Assembly (NCBI RefSeq): GCF_050920755.1
Contig: NZ_CP158480.1
Coordinates: forward strand, 1,736,001-1,800,000
Origin: Oligella sp050920755
GTDB taxonomy: Bacteria; Pseudomonadota; Gammaproteobacteria; Burkholderiales; Burkholderiaceae_B
DNA length: 64,000 nt
Direction of reading: 5' to 3'
In this document: positions 52,199 through 61,112 of the stretch, piece after piece
How positions within the stretch are numbered: position 1 is the first letter of the stretch
How the letters are laid out: each line of letters begins with the position of its first letter
The notes under the pieces: model-generated
Told to the model about the DNA's origin: nothing
What the model saw: only the letters and a program-made list of their open reading frames with translations
Databases searched by the model: none
Made by a program: the position numbers and the translations under genes

Positions 52199-52912
52199 AT
52201 GAGCGATCATCCAAAGCCTATCAATGTTGACCCCTCTGAGATTGAAAAATTCAGTGCTGTTGCCTCCAAATGGTGGGATACCGAGGGCGAGTTCGGCCCC
52301 CTACATCAAATTAACCCCCTACGCAGTCAATGGATAATCGATCATGTCGGCAGCTTAAAGGGTTTGGATGTGATAGATGTGGGTTGCGGTGGTGGTATTT
52401 TGGCAGAAAGCCTAGCCAAAGCCGGTGCCAATGTGACCGGTATCGATATGGCTCAAAAGTCATTAACCGTCGCCAGACTGCATAGTTTAGAGAGTCAACT
52501 CAGTATCGACTATAAAAAAATTCCGGCCGAGGAAATGGCGGCACAGTACCCTGAGCATTTTGATGTGGTTACTTGTATGGAGATGCTGGAGCATGTACCT
52601 GATCCCCATTCAATTATTCGCGCTTGCGCCCAAATGGTAAAGCCCGGCGGTTGGGTCTTTTTCTCTACCATTAATCGTAACGCCAAGTCTTTTTTACAAT
52701 TAATCGTCGCTGCCGAATATATTCTCGGCCTAGTTCCCAAGGGTACTCATAGTTATAAGCAGCTGCTGAAACCCAGTGAACTACGTCAGACCATGGAGCA
52801 GTCAGGCCTATCATTACGTGATATTTGCGGTCTGAAGTATAATCTGTTTTCCAAAAGCTACGCGCTTACTCAAGACGCCACGGTGAATTACTTTATTGCA
52901 GCTCAAAAATGA
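52199..52912 (+). CDS. ubiG: Ubiquinone biosynthesis O-methyltransferase
   Basis: This 237-residue SAM-dependent methyltransferase does both O-methylations in ubiquinone synthesis. EIEKFSAVASKWWDTEGEFGPLHQINPLR at the start and VGCGGGILAESLAKAGA (about 62-78) are UbiG-specific; MEMLEHVPDP and STINRNAKSF follow. The stop overlaps the gph ATG by 4 bases. ompA-ubiG-gph is a conserved betaproteobacterial order. Confidence 0.97.
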   Translation: MSDHPKPINVDPSEIEKFSAVASKWWDTEGEFGPLHQINPLRSQWIIDHVGSLKGLDVIDVGCGGGILAESLAKAGANVTGIDMAQKSLTVARLHSLESQLSIDYKKIPAEEMAAQYPEHFDVVTCMEMLEHVPDPHSIIRACAQMVKPGGWVFFSTINRNAKSFLQLIVAAEYILGLVPKGTHSYKQLLKPSELRQTMEQSGLSLRDICGLKYNLFSKSYALTQDATVNYFIAAQK

Positions 52913-53592
52913 TTGATACGGTTTTATTCGATTTAGACGGCACCTTGGTCGATAGTGCACCGGGTTTAGCTCTGGCAGCTAATCTACAGCGTAAAAAATG
53001 CCAATTGCCACCCCTCGCCTTTGATGTACTGCGCGTCGTTGCCTCTCAAGGCACCCGAGGTTTATTAAAAGTCGCTTTGGAACTGGATCAGGAAGATTTG
53101 GTTTATCCCTACTTTAGGGATAGATTTTTAGAGGATTATCGTGATTGCATGCTCGATAATAGCAGCTTTTTCCCGCGTATCAGCGAGCTATTAGATGCAA
53201 TCGAAGCACGTAAGTTACAATGGGGCATTGTTACCAATAAAAGTGAAGCCCTCTCTCACCCGCTGTTAGACTATTTAAATATCAGCAAGCGCAGCAGTGT
53301 AAATGTCTGCGGCGATACCACTCCATATATTAAGCCCCACCCCGGCGGTTTACTCTATGCTGCTGAGAAAATAGGTAAAATACCTAGTCAGTGTGTGTAT
53401 ATCGGTGATGATGAACGTGATATTATTGCTGGTAAAGAAGCGGGTATGCTAACAATTGCGGTAAGCTATGGCTACAGTCTGGACAGGGATAGCGTACTAG
53501 CCTGTCAAGCGGATGCGATTGCACATCATCCGGCAGAAATTGCCTCACTCCTTTTTGGTGATGCTGATTCAAAAGGTATTATTCATGCGTAA
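52909..53592 (+). CDS. gph: Phosphoglycolate phosphatase
   Basis: This 227-residue HAD hydrolase has motif I DLDGTLVDS (residues 8-16, with nucleophile D8), the conserved helical cap, motif II TNK at about 103, and the GDDERDIIAGKEAGM motif near 165. It dephosphorylates 2-phosphoglycolate, made in DNA repair. It overlaps ubiG by 4 bases and the following OmpA-like gene by 8 bases, so the three are probably cotranslated. Confidence 0.93.
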   Translation: MIDTVLFDLDGTLVDSAPGLALAANLQRKKCQLPPLAFDVLRVVASQGTRGLLKVALELDQEDLVYPYFRDRFLEDYRDCMLDNSSFFPRISELLDAIEARKLQWGIVTNKSEALSHPLLDYLNISKRSSVNVCGDTTPYIKPHPGGLLYAAEKIGKIPSQCVYIGDDERDIIAGKEAGMLTIAVSYGYSLDRDSVLACQADAIAHHPAEIASLLFGDADSKGIIHA

Positions 53593-54205
53593 GACAAGCC
53601 CTTATTCTCAAGTGTTCAAACTCGCCCGAGTCGGTACGATTGCAGGCGTGCTGTTATTAAGTGCTTGCGCCACCACGATGAACAGCAATGACAAGCAAGG
53701 CGGCAAAGGCAGCTTTAGAGTTGAACAAGATGGTCGACCGGCTACCGGTAGCCGCGTCTCATGGGTAGCGGGCAATTGGCAGGAGCTGAGCGAGGCGATT
53801 AATGCAGCCAATACTGCCAACTTAGCCATTGAGGTCAATCAAGTACATGACGGCAGTTTGCGTGTATTGCTTCCGGCGGCTGATGTGTTTGTGGGTAATT
53901 CTTTAAAAATCAATCGTAAATCCCAAGCATTTCTTAACAAAATCGTCGATGAGATGAATGCCCGTCAGGAGTTACGGGTACGCATCGTCGGCCATACGGA
54001 CAGTAGTGGCAATGACCTACAAAATCAGATCCTGTCCCTAAATCGCTCCAATAGTATTGCTAACTTCTTTATCAATAAGGGTCTAAGAAGCTCCAGAATT
54101 GAACTGGAGGGTCGCGGTGCCATTGACCCCCTGGTTAGTAACGATAGCCCTCAAAATCGCATGATAAATCGTCGTATTGAGCTCTATCTCTATCGATTAA
54201 AGTAA
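53585..54205 (+). CDS. OmpA-like peptidoglycan-binding lipoprotein
   Basis: ATG 53585 gives 206 residues with a lipoprotein signal (VGTIAGVLLLSAC, lipobox LSAC with C at about 28). A linker is followed by a C-terminal OmpA domain (about 95-206) with VGHTDSSG, LSLNRSNSIANFF and NRMINRRIELYLY. The frame begins 24 codons upstream but those residues lie inside gph. It is a second, unrelated-in-length OmpA-domain protein beside ompA. It may tether the outer membrane to peptidoglycan. Confidence 0.88.
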   Translation: MRKTSPYSQVFKLARVGTIAGVLLLSACATTMNSNDKQGGKGSFRVEQDGRPATGSRVSWVAGNWQELSEAINAANTANLAIEVNQVHDGSLRVLLPAADVFVGNSLKINRKSQAFLNKIVDEMNARQELRVRIVGHTDSSGNDLQNQILSLNRSNSIANFFINKGLRSSRIELEGRGAIDPLVSNDSPQNRMINRRIELYLYRLK

Positions 54206-54243
54206 TTCAACCCGACATTAATATAGACACAAAGACCATCCCA

Positions 54244-54530
54244 TAAAAAAGGGGCCGAAGCCCCTTTAATCCGTTCTGTTGCCAAGTGGATCAAACTCCT
54301 AGCGACACCATATTAGGCGGCTAATGCGTAACTTTCGTCATTTGCATTTATAAGGTTTGCTAGATTTACGGTCTTCGCCTACCGGCTGCCAATCTCCCTA
54401 TTTTTCCCTGTCGAAACCAATGACGCCCCCTTCATAAATACACCACAGCGCGCGATGCACTTATGGTGGAGGCGGCGGGAATCGAACCCGCGTCCAGAAA
54501 ACTGTCAGTCAATCAGATATACAGCTTAAC
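54244..54530 (-). ncRNA. ssrA: Circularly permuted (two-piece) tmRNA gene
   Basis: On the minus strand the acceptor piece comes first and ends CGCCTCCACCA at 54464, with T-loop GGGTTCGATTCCCGCC. A 33-base spacer (54431-54463) follows, then the coding piece begins GGGGGCGTCATTGGTTTCGA at 54430. GGGGGCG pairs with CGCCUCC as a 7-bp acceptor stem including a G3-U pair, the alanine identity. The tag frame (54345-54313) encodes A-N-D-E-S-Y-A-L-A-A and a stop. The gene ends in a terminator (stem AAGGGGC/GCCCCTT with TTCG loop and T-run, 54244-54266). tmRNA rescues stalled ribosomes with SmpB. The 5' end is estimated from the promoter. Confidence 0.95.
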
Positions 54531-54534
54531 TACT

Positions 54535-54563
54535 ACTATAGCAAAATTGATTTAAGATAGCAA
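54535..54563 (-). promoter_or_regulatory. ssrA promoter
   Basis: On the minus strand TTGCTA (54558-54563) and TATAGT (54535-54540) are 17 bases apart. Transcription would start near 54530, just ahead of the acceptor piece. Confidence 0.75.
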
Positions 54564-54667
54564 GATGGGCCGTTAGTGGCTCAATTTAGGTTATCATTTA
54601 GGGTTATCTATAAATGCTCGGCACCTTTAGCCGGGCTTTTGACTTATATTTGCTCCTACCCCTATCC

Positions 54668-55336
54668 ATGAAAGCTGCATTTCTAATTTTATCTGCGATC
54701 AATCAAACACCCGCTGCCGCCTCAGAAGCACTGGCACAACTCCAACAATGCTTATTGACACTTAACCGTGATTATGAACTTTGCCCAAATGCGGTGATTG
54801 AGTACAGTGAAGATGCGCTGAATCCACAACAAAAAGAGGCTTTACTTGAGCACTCGGATCTTTTGGCAGAGTTTAAAACTAATCAAGTATTGCAGGATTT
54901 AAAAGCAAGCGGGGTCAATGCGACCGCCTATCAAGCGCTTTTAAAAATCGTTGCCCTAAATTGGTTTTTACAAAACGCTCAGGGCGCCGGTTTATTTAAT
55001 GAATTAGACTATGTCGTGGTGATTGAAAATGGTGCTGAGCTTGATAAAAGCTTAATCCATTTATTAAATCAAGCAGAAGCGGTAAATAATAAGTTCTTTT
55101 TCAAAAAAGCCGTAAGCCTAGCAGCAACAAATGAAAAAGGCAAAAGCTCACTACATTACCCGACCGAGCAATGGGCATACTCTGCCGCACTGACTGACGG
55201 TTTGATTGATGATCTGATTGAAGCCTCGGAAAATGCTTATCAACTACTGCAAGAAACTGACGCTCAATCCGGTACCGACTTAGGTCGCGAACTATTTAAG
55301 TCGGTGGATCTGGCCAAAGTACACTTTCTAATCTAG
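54668..55336 (+). CDS. Protein of unknown function
   Basis: Two starts are possible, ATG 54614 (240 residues) and ATG 54668 (222 residues, MKAAFLILSAINQTP); neither has a convincing ribosome binding site and I prefer the second because the extra 18 residues look unconserved. The protein is soluble, Ala/Leu/Glu/Asn-rich, and mostly helical by composition. I see no signal peptide, no membrane helix and no metal motif, and do not recognise a family. YVVVIENGAELD near residue 110 and the ending FKSVDLAKVHFLI look like structured elements. It is a single gene between ssrA and prc with its own terminator. Codon use resembles the neighbours. Confidence 0.7.
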   Translation: MKAAFLILSAINQTPAAASEALAQLQQCLLTLNRDYELCPNAVIEYSEDALNPQQKEALLEHSDLLAEFKTNQVLQDLKASGVNATAYQALLKIVALNWFLQNAQGAGLFNELDYVVVIENGAELDKSLIHLLNQAEAVNNKFFFKKAVSLAATNEKGKSSLHYPTEQWAYSAALTDGLIDDLIEASENAYQLLQETDAQSGTDLGRELFKSVDLAKVHFLI

Positions 55337-55343
55337 TCATTTT

Positions 55344-55382
55344 AAAGCGCTTATGAAGACTTGCTCCATAAGCGCTTTTTTA
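55344..55382. terminator. Intrinsic terminator between the unknown gene and prc
   Basis: A 12-bp perfect stem (AAAGCGCTTATG with 55367-55378) and an 11-base loop, followed by a T-run on the plus strand; AAA and T-rich flanks make it usable from both sides. Confidence 0.88.
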
Positions 55383-55401
55383 TTGAGAAAAAACAGTACG
55401 C

Positions 55402-57627
55402 TTAGTATAAACCGACTAAATCGGCAGCGATATTTGCCGCCTCACGCGTCGGCGTGTCGATATTTTCTTTGCGACGCTTTTCAATTTCCAGCTCTTCCTT
55501 AAGGTTACCCTCACCAAAAGACAGACCGTCATCTAAGCGGAACATACCCACATCGGACTCCCCTAAGGCCTCACGACGCTCATTAAACTGCTGACGTTGC
55601 TGCTCCATATCCTTACGCTCTTGGAGACGTGTCTCGTAATTTAAAGAGACCTCCTTGCGCTCGGATAGCTTCATGCTATAGTCTGTCTCATCCACATACA
55701 GCTGCCATGAACCGGATTCCTTAGCACGCTCCCGGTGTAGTTTAGTCACCTGCTCGATAATCGGCTTCATGTCCTTAAATTGACGATGCTTAACCGCTTC
55801 AATCCTGGTCCAAGGTAAAGCATTAGGGTAACTCGACTCACCGAATTCATCATGATTAAACTGTGATGGGAAGTGAATATCCGGCTTCACACCTTTGGAT
55901 TGAGTTGAAGCACCATTTACCCGGAAGAACATCTGGATGGTCCATTTTAAGGCACCCACCTCAGGATTAGAAACCATATTCGTATTAATAAAGTCGGACA
56001 GATTGGTTAATGTCTGCACCGTGCCTTTACCCCAGGTGTCATCACCCACCACCAGACCGCGACCATAATCCTGAATAACTGCAGCGAAAATCTCCGAAGC
56101 TGAAGCTGAAACACGATTAACCATCACTACGACCGGTTTATCCCAGACAATGGCTTGGCTATTACTACGCACATGGGAGATACGGTCGTTATTATCCTTG
56201 ACCTGCACAATATGATTCATCGGACCGACGAATAAACCGCTCAGATTAGCCGCTTCCGATAAAGAACCGCCGCCATTATTACGCAGATCCAAGACAACCG
56301 CTGAGACATCCTGCTTATTTAAGTCCCCAAGGATTCTTTTTACATCGCGAGTGACGCTCTTATAATCCTCCTGACGGCTGGAACGGCCCTCAAAATCCTC
56401 ATAAAAACTTGGGATAGTAATCACACCGACCTTTTGCTGATGACCGTTACTTTCAACCTCAAGCGTTTTAACACGGGCCGCCTGATCCTCCATCAACACA
56501 CGATCACGCACAATACGCACAATGCGACTCTTGGCCTCTACCCCCTCATCGCCCGGGAGAATTTCCACACGCACCACAGTACCGCGCTCACCGCGCACCT
56601 TGGCGACAATATCATCGAGGCGCCAATCAATCACATCCTCCATCGGCCCATCTTCACCCTGACCGACCGCAACAATGCGATCGCCGGGCTGAATCTGACC
56701 GGACTTAGCCGCCGGTCCGCCGGCCACTACCTCACGAATCTGTGCATACTCATCGCGCTTTTGTAGCACTGCGCCGATACCCTCAACCGAAAGACTGAGT
56801 TGAACATTAAAGTTTTTAGCGGAGGTCGGACTAAAATAGCTGGTATGCGGATCGGTACTGTCGGCATAGGCATTTAAGAACATCTCGGCGACATCCTCGC
56901 TATTAGCCTGAAGGGTCAGCTTCTGGTTATTGGTATAACGCTTACGTAAACGCTCAAGAATCTCCTCATCACTTTTATCAACCAACTTTAAGCGCAGAAA
57001 ATCATTTTTTACACGCTGACGCCATAAATTATGAAGCTCATCCTTGCTTTTGACCCAAGGTAATTTCTTCCGATCTAAGGAAAAGGTCTCATCCTTAGTA
57101 AAGTCGAACTGATGACCGCTATCCAACAAGCTGAAAATATATTGATAATGTTCCTGAACCCGCTCACGATATAGGGTGTAAATATCAAAGGCCATATCCA
57201 ACTCACCATGCGCAATCATCGCTGCTGTATTTAAGCGCTGAGGGCGGAACTTCTCAATATCCGATTGCAACAAAAACATGCGCTGAGGATCCAAGGCATC
57301 AAAATAGGCATCAAAAATACGCCCTGCCATCTCCTCATCAAGTGGCTGCTTACTGTATTCAAAGCCGGATAAAATACGGCCGGTAATAACGGCAGCACGA
57401 TAGAAATCATCACGTGTGGAAAGCTTAGGCAAGATCTCACTGTCTTGATGCTTTGCAGTAGCCTGATTGGCCTCTCTCAATGCTGCAATATAGGGTGTGC
57501 CGACTGAACCCACTTGGGCAACCGTTTGGCCCTGCGGTTGATGCAGCACAGAACTCTCACAAGCACTGACTACAAAGCAGGATGAAAGCAGTAGTGCCAA
57601 CAATCTAATGCGTGATTTAATCGTCAT
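55402..57627 (-). CDS. prc: Tail-specific protease (C-terminal processing peptidase) with lipoprotein signal
   Basis: ATG 57627 gives 741 residues; a TTG 18 bases upstream starts the longer frame but GAGG lies at a good distance from the ATG. The N-terminus is a lipoprotein signal (LLALLLSSCFVVSAC). A PDZ domain (about 240-340, SVEGIGAVLQ, GGPAAKSGQIQPGDRIVAVG) precedes the S41 protease with Ser in NRVSASASEIFAA and Lys in DDTWGKGTVQT. It cleaves proteins with non-polar C-termini, including SsrA-like tails and penicillin-binding proteins. E. coli Prc is periplasmic without a lipid anchor, so the anchor is a difference. Confidence 0.93.
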   Translation of the reverse strand: MTIKSRIRLLALLLSSCFVVSACESSVLHQPQGQTVAQVGSVGTPYIAALREANQATAKHQDSEILPKLSTRDDFYRAAVITGRILSGFEYSKQPLDEEMAGRIFDAYFDALDPQRMFLLQSDIEKFRPQRLNTAAMIAHGELDMAFDIYTLYRERVQEHYQYIFSLLDSGHQFDFTKDETFSLDRKKLPWVKSKDELHNLWRQRVKNDFLRLKLVDKSDEEILERLRKRYTNNQKLTLQANSEDVAEMFLNAYADSTDPHTSYFSPTSAKNFNVQLSLSVEGIGAVLQKRDEYAQIREVVAGGPAAKSGQIQPGDRIVAVGQGEDGPMEDVIDWRLDDIVAKVRGERGTVVRVEILPGDEGVEAKSRIVRIVRDRVLMEDQAARVKTLEVESNGHQQKVGVITIPSFYEDFEGRSSRQEDYKSVTRDVKRILGDLNKQDVSAVVLDLRNNGGGSLSEAANLSGLFVGPMNHIVQVKDNNDRISHVRSNSQAIVWDKPVVVMVNRVSASASEIFAAVIQDYGRGLVVGDDTWGKGTVQTLTNLSDFINTNMVSNPEVGALKWTIQMFFRVNGASTQSKGVKPDIHFPSQFNHDEFGESSYPNALPWTRIEAVKHRQFKDMKPIIEQVTKLHRERAKESGSWQLYVDETDYSMKLSERKEVSLNYETRLQERKDMEQQRQQFNERREALGESDVGMFRLDDGLSFGEGNLKEELEIEKRRKENIDTPTREAANIAADLVGLY

Positions 57628-57741
57628 GAAATACAAAATCCTCAAAGTCTAAATAGACAATCTATCATTTTAGCGATCTTTAGCTAAGACTGTTAAAATG
57701 CAGAAAAATTCCCTTAATTTTACGTTACGGTAGATAAACAA

Positions 57742-58965
57742 ATGGCCCTTAGATCTCCTTTCAACCCCAAACTTGGCCTAATCAGCAGTGTACTGCTGCT
57801 TAGTGCCTTCAGCCAACCTGCCTTAGCCCAATCAGCAGCGAGCTTTCCGGCCTGCCTGCAATCGTTACAGGCAGAGGCTAATCGAGCCGGTGTAAATAGC
57901 GCCAGCTACCAGCGCTTCACGCAAAATCTGCAAGCCGATTTAAGCATTTTAGAAAAGCTCAACTACCAACCGGAATTCCGTCAACCGATTTGGGATTATA
58001 TAGCGGCACTGGTTGATGAACAGCGTGTGACTGAGGGTAAAACCAAGCTCACTCAGCACCATGAGGTGCTACAGCGCGTACAGCAAGTGTATGGAGTAGA
58101 TCCTGCCACCGTAGTTGCAGTATGGGGAATTGAGAGTAATTTCGGTCAAAACTTCGGTTCCTATCCTATTATTCAAGCACTCGGCACTTTAAGTTGCTAC
58201 GGTCGTCGTCAAGCCTTTTTCCGCAAGGAGTTTTACGCCGCCCTTAAGATCGCCCAATCGGGTGATATTAAGGTCGATGAGTTTAAGGGCTCTTGGGCCG
58301 GTGCTTTTGGGCACACTCAATTTATGCCCACCACCTTTGAGCGTCTAGCGGTGGATTTTAACGGCGACGGCCGCCGTGATCTGATTAACAATACCGCCGA
58401 TGCCTTAGGTTCAACCGCCAATTATCTTAAGCGTAATGACTGGCAACCGGGTCAAGTATGGGGCTTTGAAGTAAAACTGCCGGCTGGCTTTAATACAAAT
58501 GGCGAGGGTAGAAAAACCAAACGCAGCATTCAAACTTGGCAACAACGTGGGGTCAAGGGTGTGTTGGGCCAAAACTTAAGCGATCTGGCACCGCTCACCC
58601 AACAAGCCGGTTTATTAACACCGGCAGGCCCTCAAGGGCCGGCCTTTTTAGTATTTAAAAACTTTGATGTGATTTATAGCTATAATGCCGCTGAAAGCTA
58701 TGCGTTGGCCATTGCACATTTATCGGATCGCCTACGCGGCTCACCAGCCTTTTTTACCCCATGGCCTACTGATGATTTAGGTCTATCACGCGAAGAGCGT
58801 ATACAGCTCCAAAAGCTGCTTTTAGCCCGTGGCCATGCCATTGGTGAAGCGGATGGACTGATTGGCGCCCTGACGCGTGAGGCAATTAAGGCTGAAGAAA
58901 CTCGTTTAGGCATGCCTATCAGTGGTCGCGCCGGTCAGAAAATCCTCAAACGTTTACAGCAATAG
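57742..58965 (+). CDS. Lytic murein transglycosylase (MltB family) with peptidoglycan-binding domain
   Basis: This 407-residue protein has a signal peptide (LGLISSVLLLSAFSQPALAQ, cleaved about residue 30), an SltB/MltB catalytic domain (about 35-320) with Glu in WGIESNFG as the probable catalytic acid, plus SWAGAFGHTQFMPTTF, and a C-terminal peptidoglycan-binding domain (about 345-407, QKLLLARGHAIGEADGLIGALTREAIK). It cuts peptidoglycan strands in the periplasm to give anhydromuropeptides. It is divergent from prc and converges with the SecD-like gene. Confidence 0.93.
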   Translation: MALRSPFNPKLGLISSVLLLSAFSQPALAQSAASFPACLQSLQAEANRAGVNSASYQRFTQNLQADLSILEKLNYQPEFRQPIWDYIAALVDEQRVTEGKTKLTQHHEVLQRVQQVYGVDPATVVAVWGIESNFGQNFGSYPIIQALGTLSCYGRRQAFFRKEFYAALKIAQSGDIKVDEFKGSWAGAFGHTQFMPTTFERLAVDFNGDGRRDLINNTADALGSTANYLKRNDWQPGQVWGFEVKLPAGFNTNGEGRKTKRSIQTWQQRGVKGVLGQNLSDLAPLTQQAGLLTPAGPQGPAFLVFKNFDVIYSYNAAESYALAIAHLSDRLRGSPAFFTPWPTDDLGLSREERIQLQKLLLARGHAIGEADGLIGALTREAIKAEETRLGMPISGRAGQKILKRLQQ

Positions 58966-58989
58966 CTTTTTGTTTTAGGTAAAGAAAAC

Positions 58990-59017
58990 AGCTCACATAA
59001 AATACACGATGTGAGCT
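58990..59017. terminator. Inverted repeat between convergent transglycosylase and SecD-like genes
   Basis: A 9-bp perfect stem (AGCTCACAT, 58990-58998, with 59009-59017). There is no long T-run on the plus side; on the minus side GTTTTCTTT follows. It is a probable weak terminator. Confidence 0.55.
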
Positions 59018-59043
59018 TGCCTAATCATCGCTTAACAGTCTAA

Positions 59044-59616
59044 TCAATCGCCGTCCAGAATACGGCCCTCAAGTGCAATCGCGTCATTGGCAGTCGCCAT
59101 CGGCACATTTAAAACACCGTCGCTAACTGTTCTGGTGATATTGATATTGGAAATCAGCGTATTTTTATGGGTGACCGTCAAGGAACGACCAATATTTTGA
59201 GAAGTAATACGTTGCAACTTCCGGGCGCCGGCTGCATTAAAGAATAATCTCACATAAGGGCGACCCTGATCGTCCTGCTCTGCCAAGACATTATTTAAGT
59301 CACTACGAAGTAGCGTTTGGCGGGGATCTACATAAATACGCTGGTTATTACGCTCAACCATCACATAACCGTCCATCGGTGTTGCGGATGAAGCATAAAC
59401 AACCAAAGAGGAAGTCGTCGTACGCTCAGTGCTGCCCTGATAAGGTGGCGGTGGGGTCTTAGGAACACTCTCAATCGGCGTACCTGTACCCGTGGTGCTC
59501 TGAACCTTACCGGATGAGCCGAAGGTTCCGCCCATAAAGTCATTAAAGGTCTGACAGCCGGCAAGTAGCGAAGTGCTGACAATCACTCCCAAAAGCAACT
59601 TTTTATTAATTTGCAT
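59044..59616 (-). CDS. Lipoprotein with SecD P1-like domain
   Basis: ATG 59616, with AGGA upstream, gives 190 residues; the frame to 59643 adds nine. The signal ends in a lipobox (LLAGC, C at about 20). A Gly/Ser/Thr/Pro linker (about 25-70) leads to a domain (about 85-190) where LNNVLAEQDDQGRPYVRLFFNAAGARKLQRITSQNIGRSLTV and a terminal IALEGRI resemble the P1 head region of SecD, which also has an F-N-x-x-G/A-A-R-K/x-F-x-x-x-T-x-x-N-x-G pattern. Its role is unknown; no sec gene is near. Many Burkholderiales have such stand-alone proteins. Confidence 0.75.
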   Translation of the reverse strand: MQINKKLLLGVIVSTSLLAGCQTFNDFMGGTFGSSGKVQSTTGTGTPIESVPKTPPPPYQGSTERTTTSSLVVYASSATPMDGYVMVERNNQRIYVDPRQTLLRSDLNNVLAEQDDQGRPYVRLFFNAAGARKLQRITSQNIGRSLTVTHKNTLISNINITRTVSDGVLNVPMATANDAIALEGRILDGD

Positions 59617-59768
59617 TGTTCCTATACTCTCAAAAGATATCAATCAATGTAGCTATTAAACTTTTTATTTTACCGCAAAGGCACGAAAATTTATTAAAAA
59701 TCAACTTTTTACAGCTCAGAGCAAATAGCAATACTCGCCCTATCAACAGTAATCAATGAAGCACCGGC

Positions 59769-60506
59769 TTATAAAAAGCGTTCATGCGGTTTTAAATAGC
59801 GCCACTGGCCCTGTGGTAAATCTGCCAATGTCACATTACCCATGCGGACACGCTTCAAACCCACCACGGTCAGACCGACGGCCTGACACATACGACGGAT
59901 TTGGCGCTTTTTACCCTCTTGCAGAATAAATTTTAATTGATCATCATTTTGCCAAGTCACCTCAGCAGGCTTTAATTGCTCACCATCCAGAGATAAACCA
60001 TAATTCAGAAGACGCAGACCATTATCCGTGAGATTGCCCTCAACCCGCACCAGATACTCTTTTTCCACCTCGGAATCTTTGCCGATTAACTGTCTGGCAA
60101 TGCGACCATCCTGGGTCAATACCAGTAAACCTTGGGAGTCGATATCCAAACGACCGGCAGGCGCTAAACCTCTTAAATGCAGCGGATCAAAGGTATTTTT
60201 ATTGCGATCGAATTGACGTTGGGGTGTAATTAAAGAAGTAGCAAGTTTATAATTGCCATCAGCTTGGTGCGAAACGTAGCCCACGGGTTTATTTAAAATA
60301 ACTGTGACCCGAGTGTCTTGCTTTTGCTGAGCCAGTTTATTTAAGGTGATAATTTGCTTTGGTGTCGCCTTGGCGCCCAGGCCCACCACTTGACCATCTA
60401 CCTTAACCCAACCTTTTTCAATATAATGATCAGCTTCACGTCGAGAGCATAAACCTCGATCGGCTAAAAGTTTGGATACACGAATTCTTTCTACTGCTTT
60501 TTTCAT
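59769..60506 (-). CDS. RluF/RsuA-type rRNA pseudouridine synthase
   Basis: This 245-residue enzyme has an N-terminal S4 RNA-binding domain (about 8-55, RVSKLLADRGLCSRREADHYIEKGWVKVDG) and a catalytic domain with NKPVGYVSHQ and AGRLDIDSQGLLVLTQDG, the Asp in GRLDIDS being catalytic. KKRQIRRMCQAVGL is the family C-terminal motif. The D-S-Q-G form is closest to RluF (23S U2604), but RsuA/RluE cannot be excluded. It is divergent from ubiC with an 18-base gap. Confidence 0.88.
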   Translation of the reverse strand: MKKAVERIRVSKLLADRGLCSRREADHYIEKGWVKVDGQVVGLGAKATPKQIITLNKLAQQKQDTRVTVILNKPVGYVSHQADGNYKLATSLITPQRQFDRNKNTFDPLHLRGLAPAGRLDIDSQGLLVLTQDGRIARQLIGKDSEVEKEYLVRVEGNLTDNGLRLLNYGLSLDGEQLKPAEVTWQNDDQLKFILQEGKKRQIRRMCQAVGLTVVGLKRVRMGNVTLADLPQGQWRYLKPHERFL

Positions 60507-60524
60507 AGTAATAATTTAATTTTA

Positions 60525-61106
60525 ATGATGACTGATACACACCTAGCGCAAAACTCCTGGCTCACCGACGTTGATATCTCACTAAGTGAGGTGGAAAAGT
60601 ACTGGCTGATTCGTCCGGGAGCGCTGACAAGCGGATTACGCCAAGTAGGTGAATTTTCTATCAAAGTCCTAAATGAGTATATTGCTTATGTCAAAGAGGA
60701 CGAAGCTTATCACCTGAACTTAAAGGTCAATGACATCGTTTGGGTGCGAGAAATTGTGATGAGCACGAATGCACACATGGCTGTCTATGCTCGCAGTCTT
60801 ACTCGCTTAAGTGCCTCCAAGGATGTCTGGAAAGGCATCAGAGCACTGAATACTCGCCCGCTGGCGGATATTTTATACAATGATCCGGCAATTAGCCGCA
60901 GTCGTTTTGAAACGACAAAATTAACTAATGATCTCTCACTAACGCAGTCCCTCAGTCAATACCCCGAGCTGCCTCAGGGTGAATTCCTGGCAAGACGATC
61001 GACATTTTTCCAAGATAATGAGGGACTGATGGTAAATGAAGTCTTTTTGCCGGGCTTTTGGCAAGAACTGGCTAAGCACACCCCGGCACAGCAAATCAGC
61101 TTCTAA
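60525..61106 (+). CDS. ubiC: Chorismate--pyruvate lyase
   Basis: This 193-residue enzyme removes pyruvate from chorismate to give 4-hydroxybenzoate, the first step of ubiquinone synthesis. WLIRPGALTSGLRQVG, VREIVMS, ARSLTRL, TRPLADILYNDPAISRS and FLPGFW match UbiC throughout. Start ATG 60525 (or 60528, MTDTHLA) is equally possible. It complements ubiG elsewhere in the window and draws on the same chorismate as the aroA-tyrA-pheA genes. Only 6 bases separate it from the converging PII gene, with no terminator between. Confidence 0.93.
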   Translation: MMTDTHLAQNSWLTDVDISLSEVEKYWLIRPGALTSGLRQVGEFSIKVLNEYIAYVKEDEAYHLNLKVNDIVWVREIVMSTNAHMAVYARSLTRLSASKDVWKGIRALNTRPLADILYNDPAISRSRFETTKLTNDLSLTQSLSQYPELPQGEFLARRSTFFQDNEGLMVNEVFLPGFWQELAKHTPAQQISF

Positions 61107-61112
61107 GTCCTT

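Noticed and set aside
54464..54530. A tRNA gene at the CCA-ending acceptor sequence
   Set aside because: There is a T-arm and acceptor strand but no D-arm or anticodon stem, and the matching 5' acceptor strand begins the tmRNA coding piece downstream.
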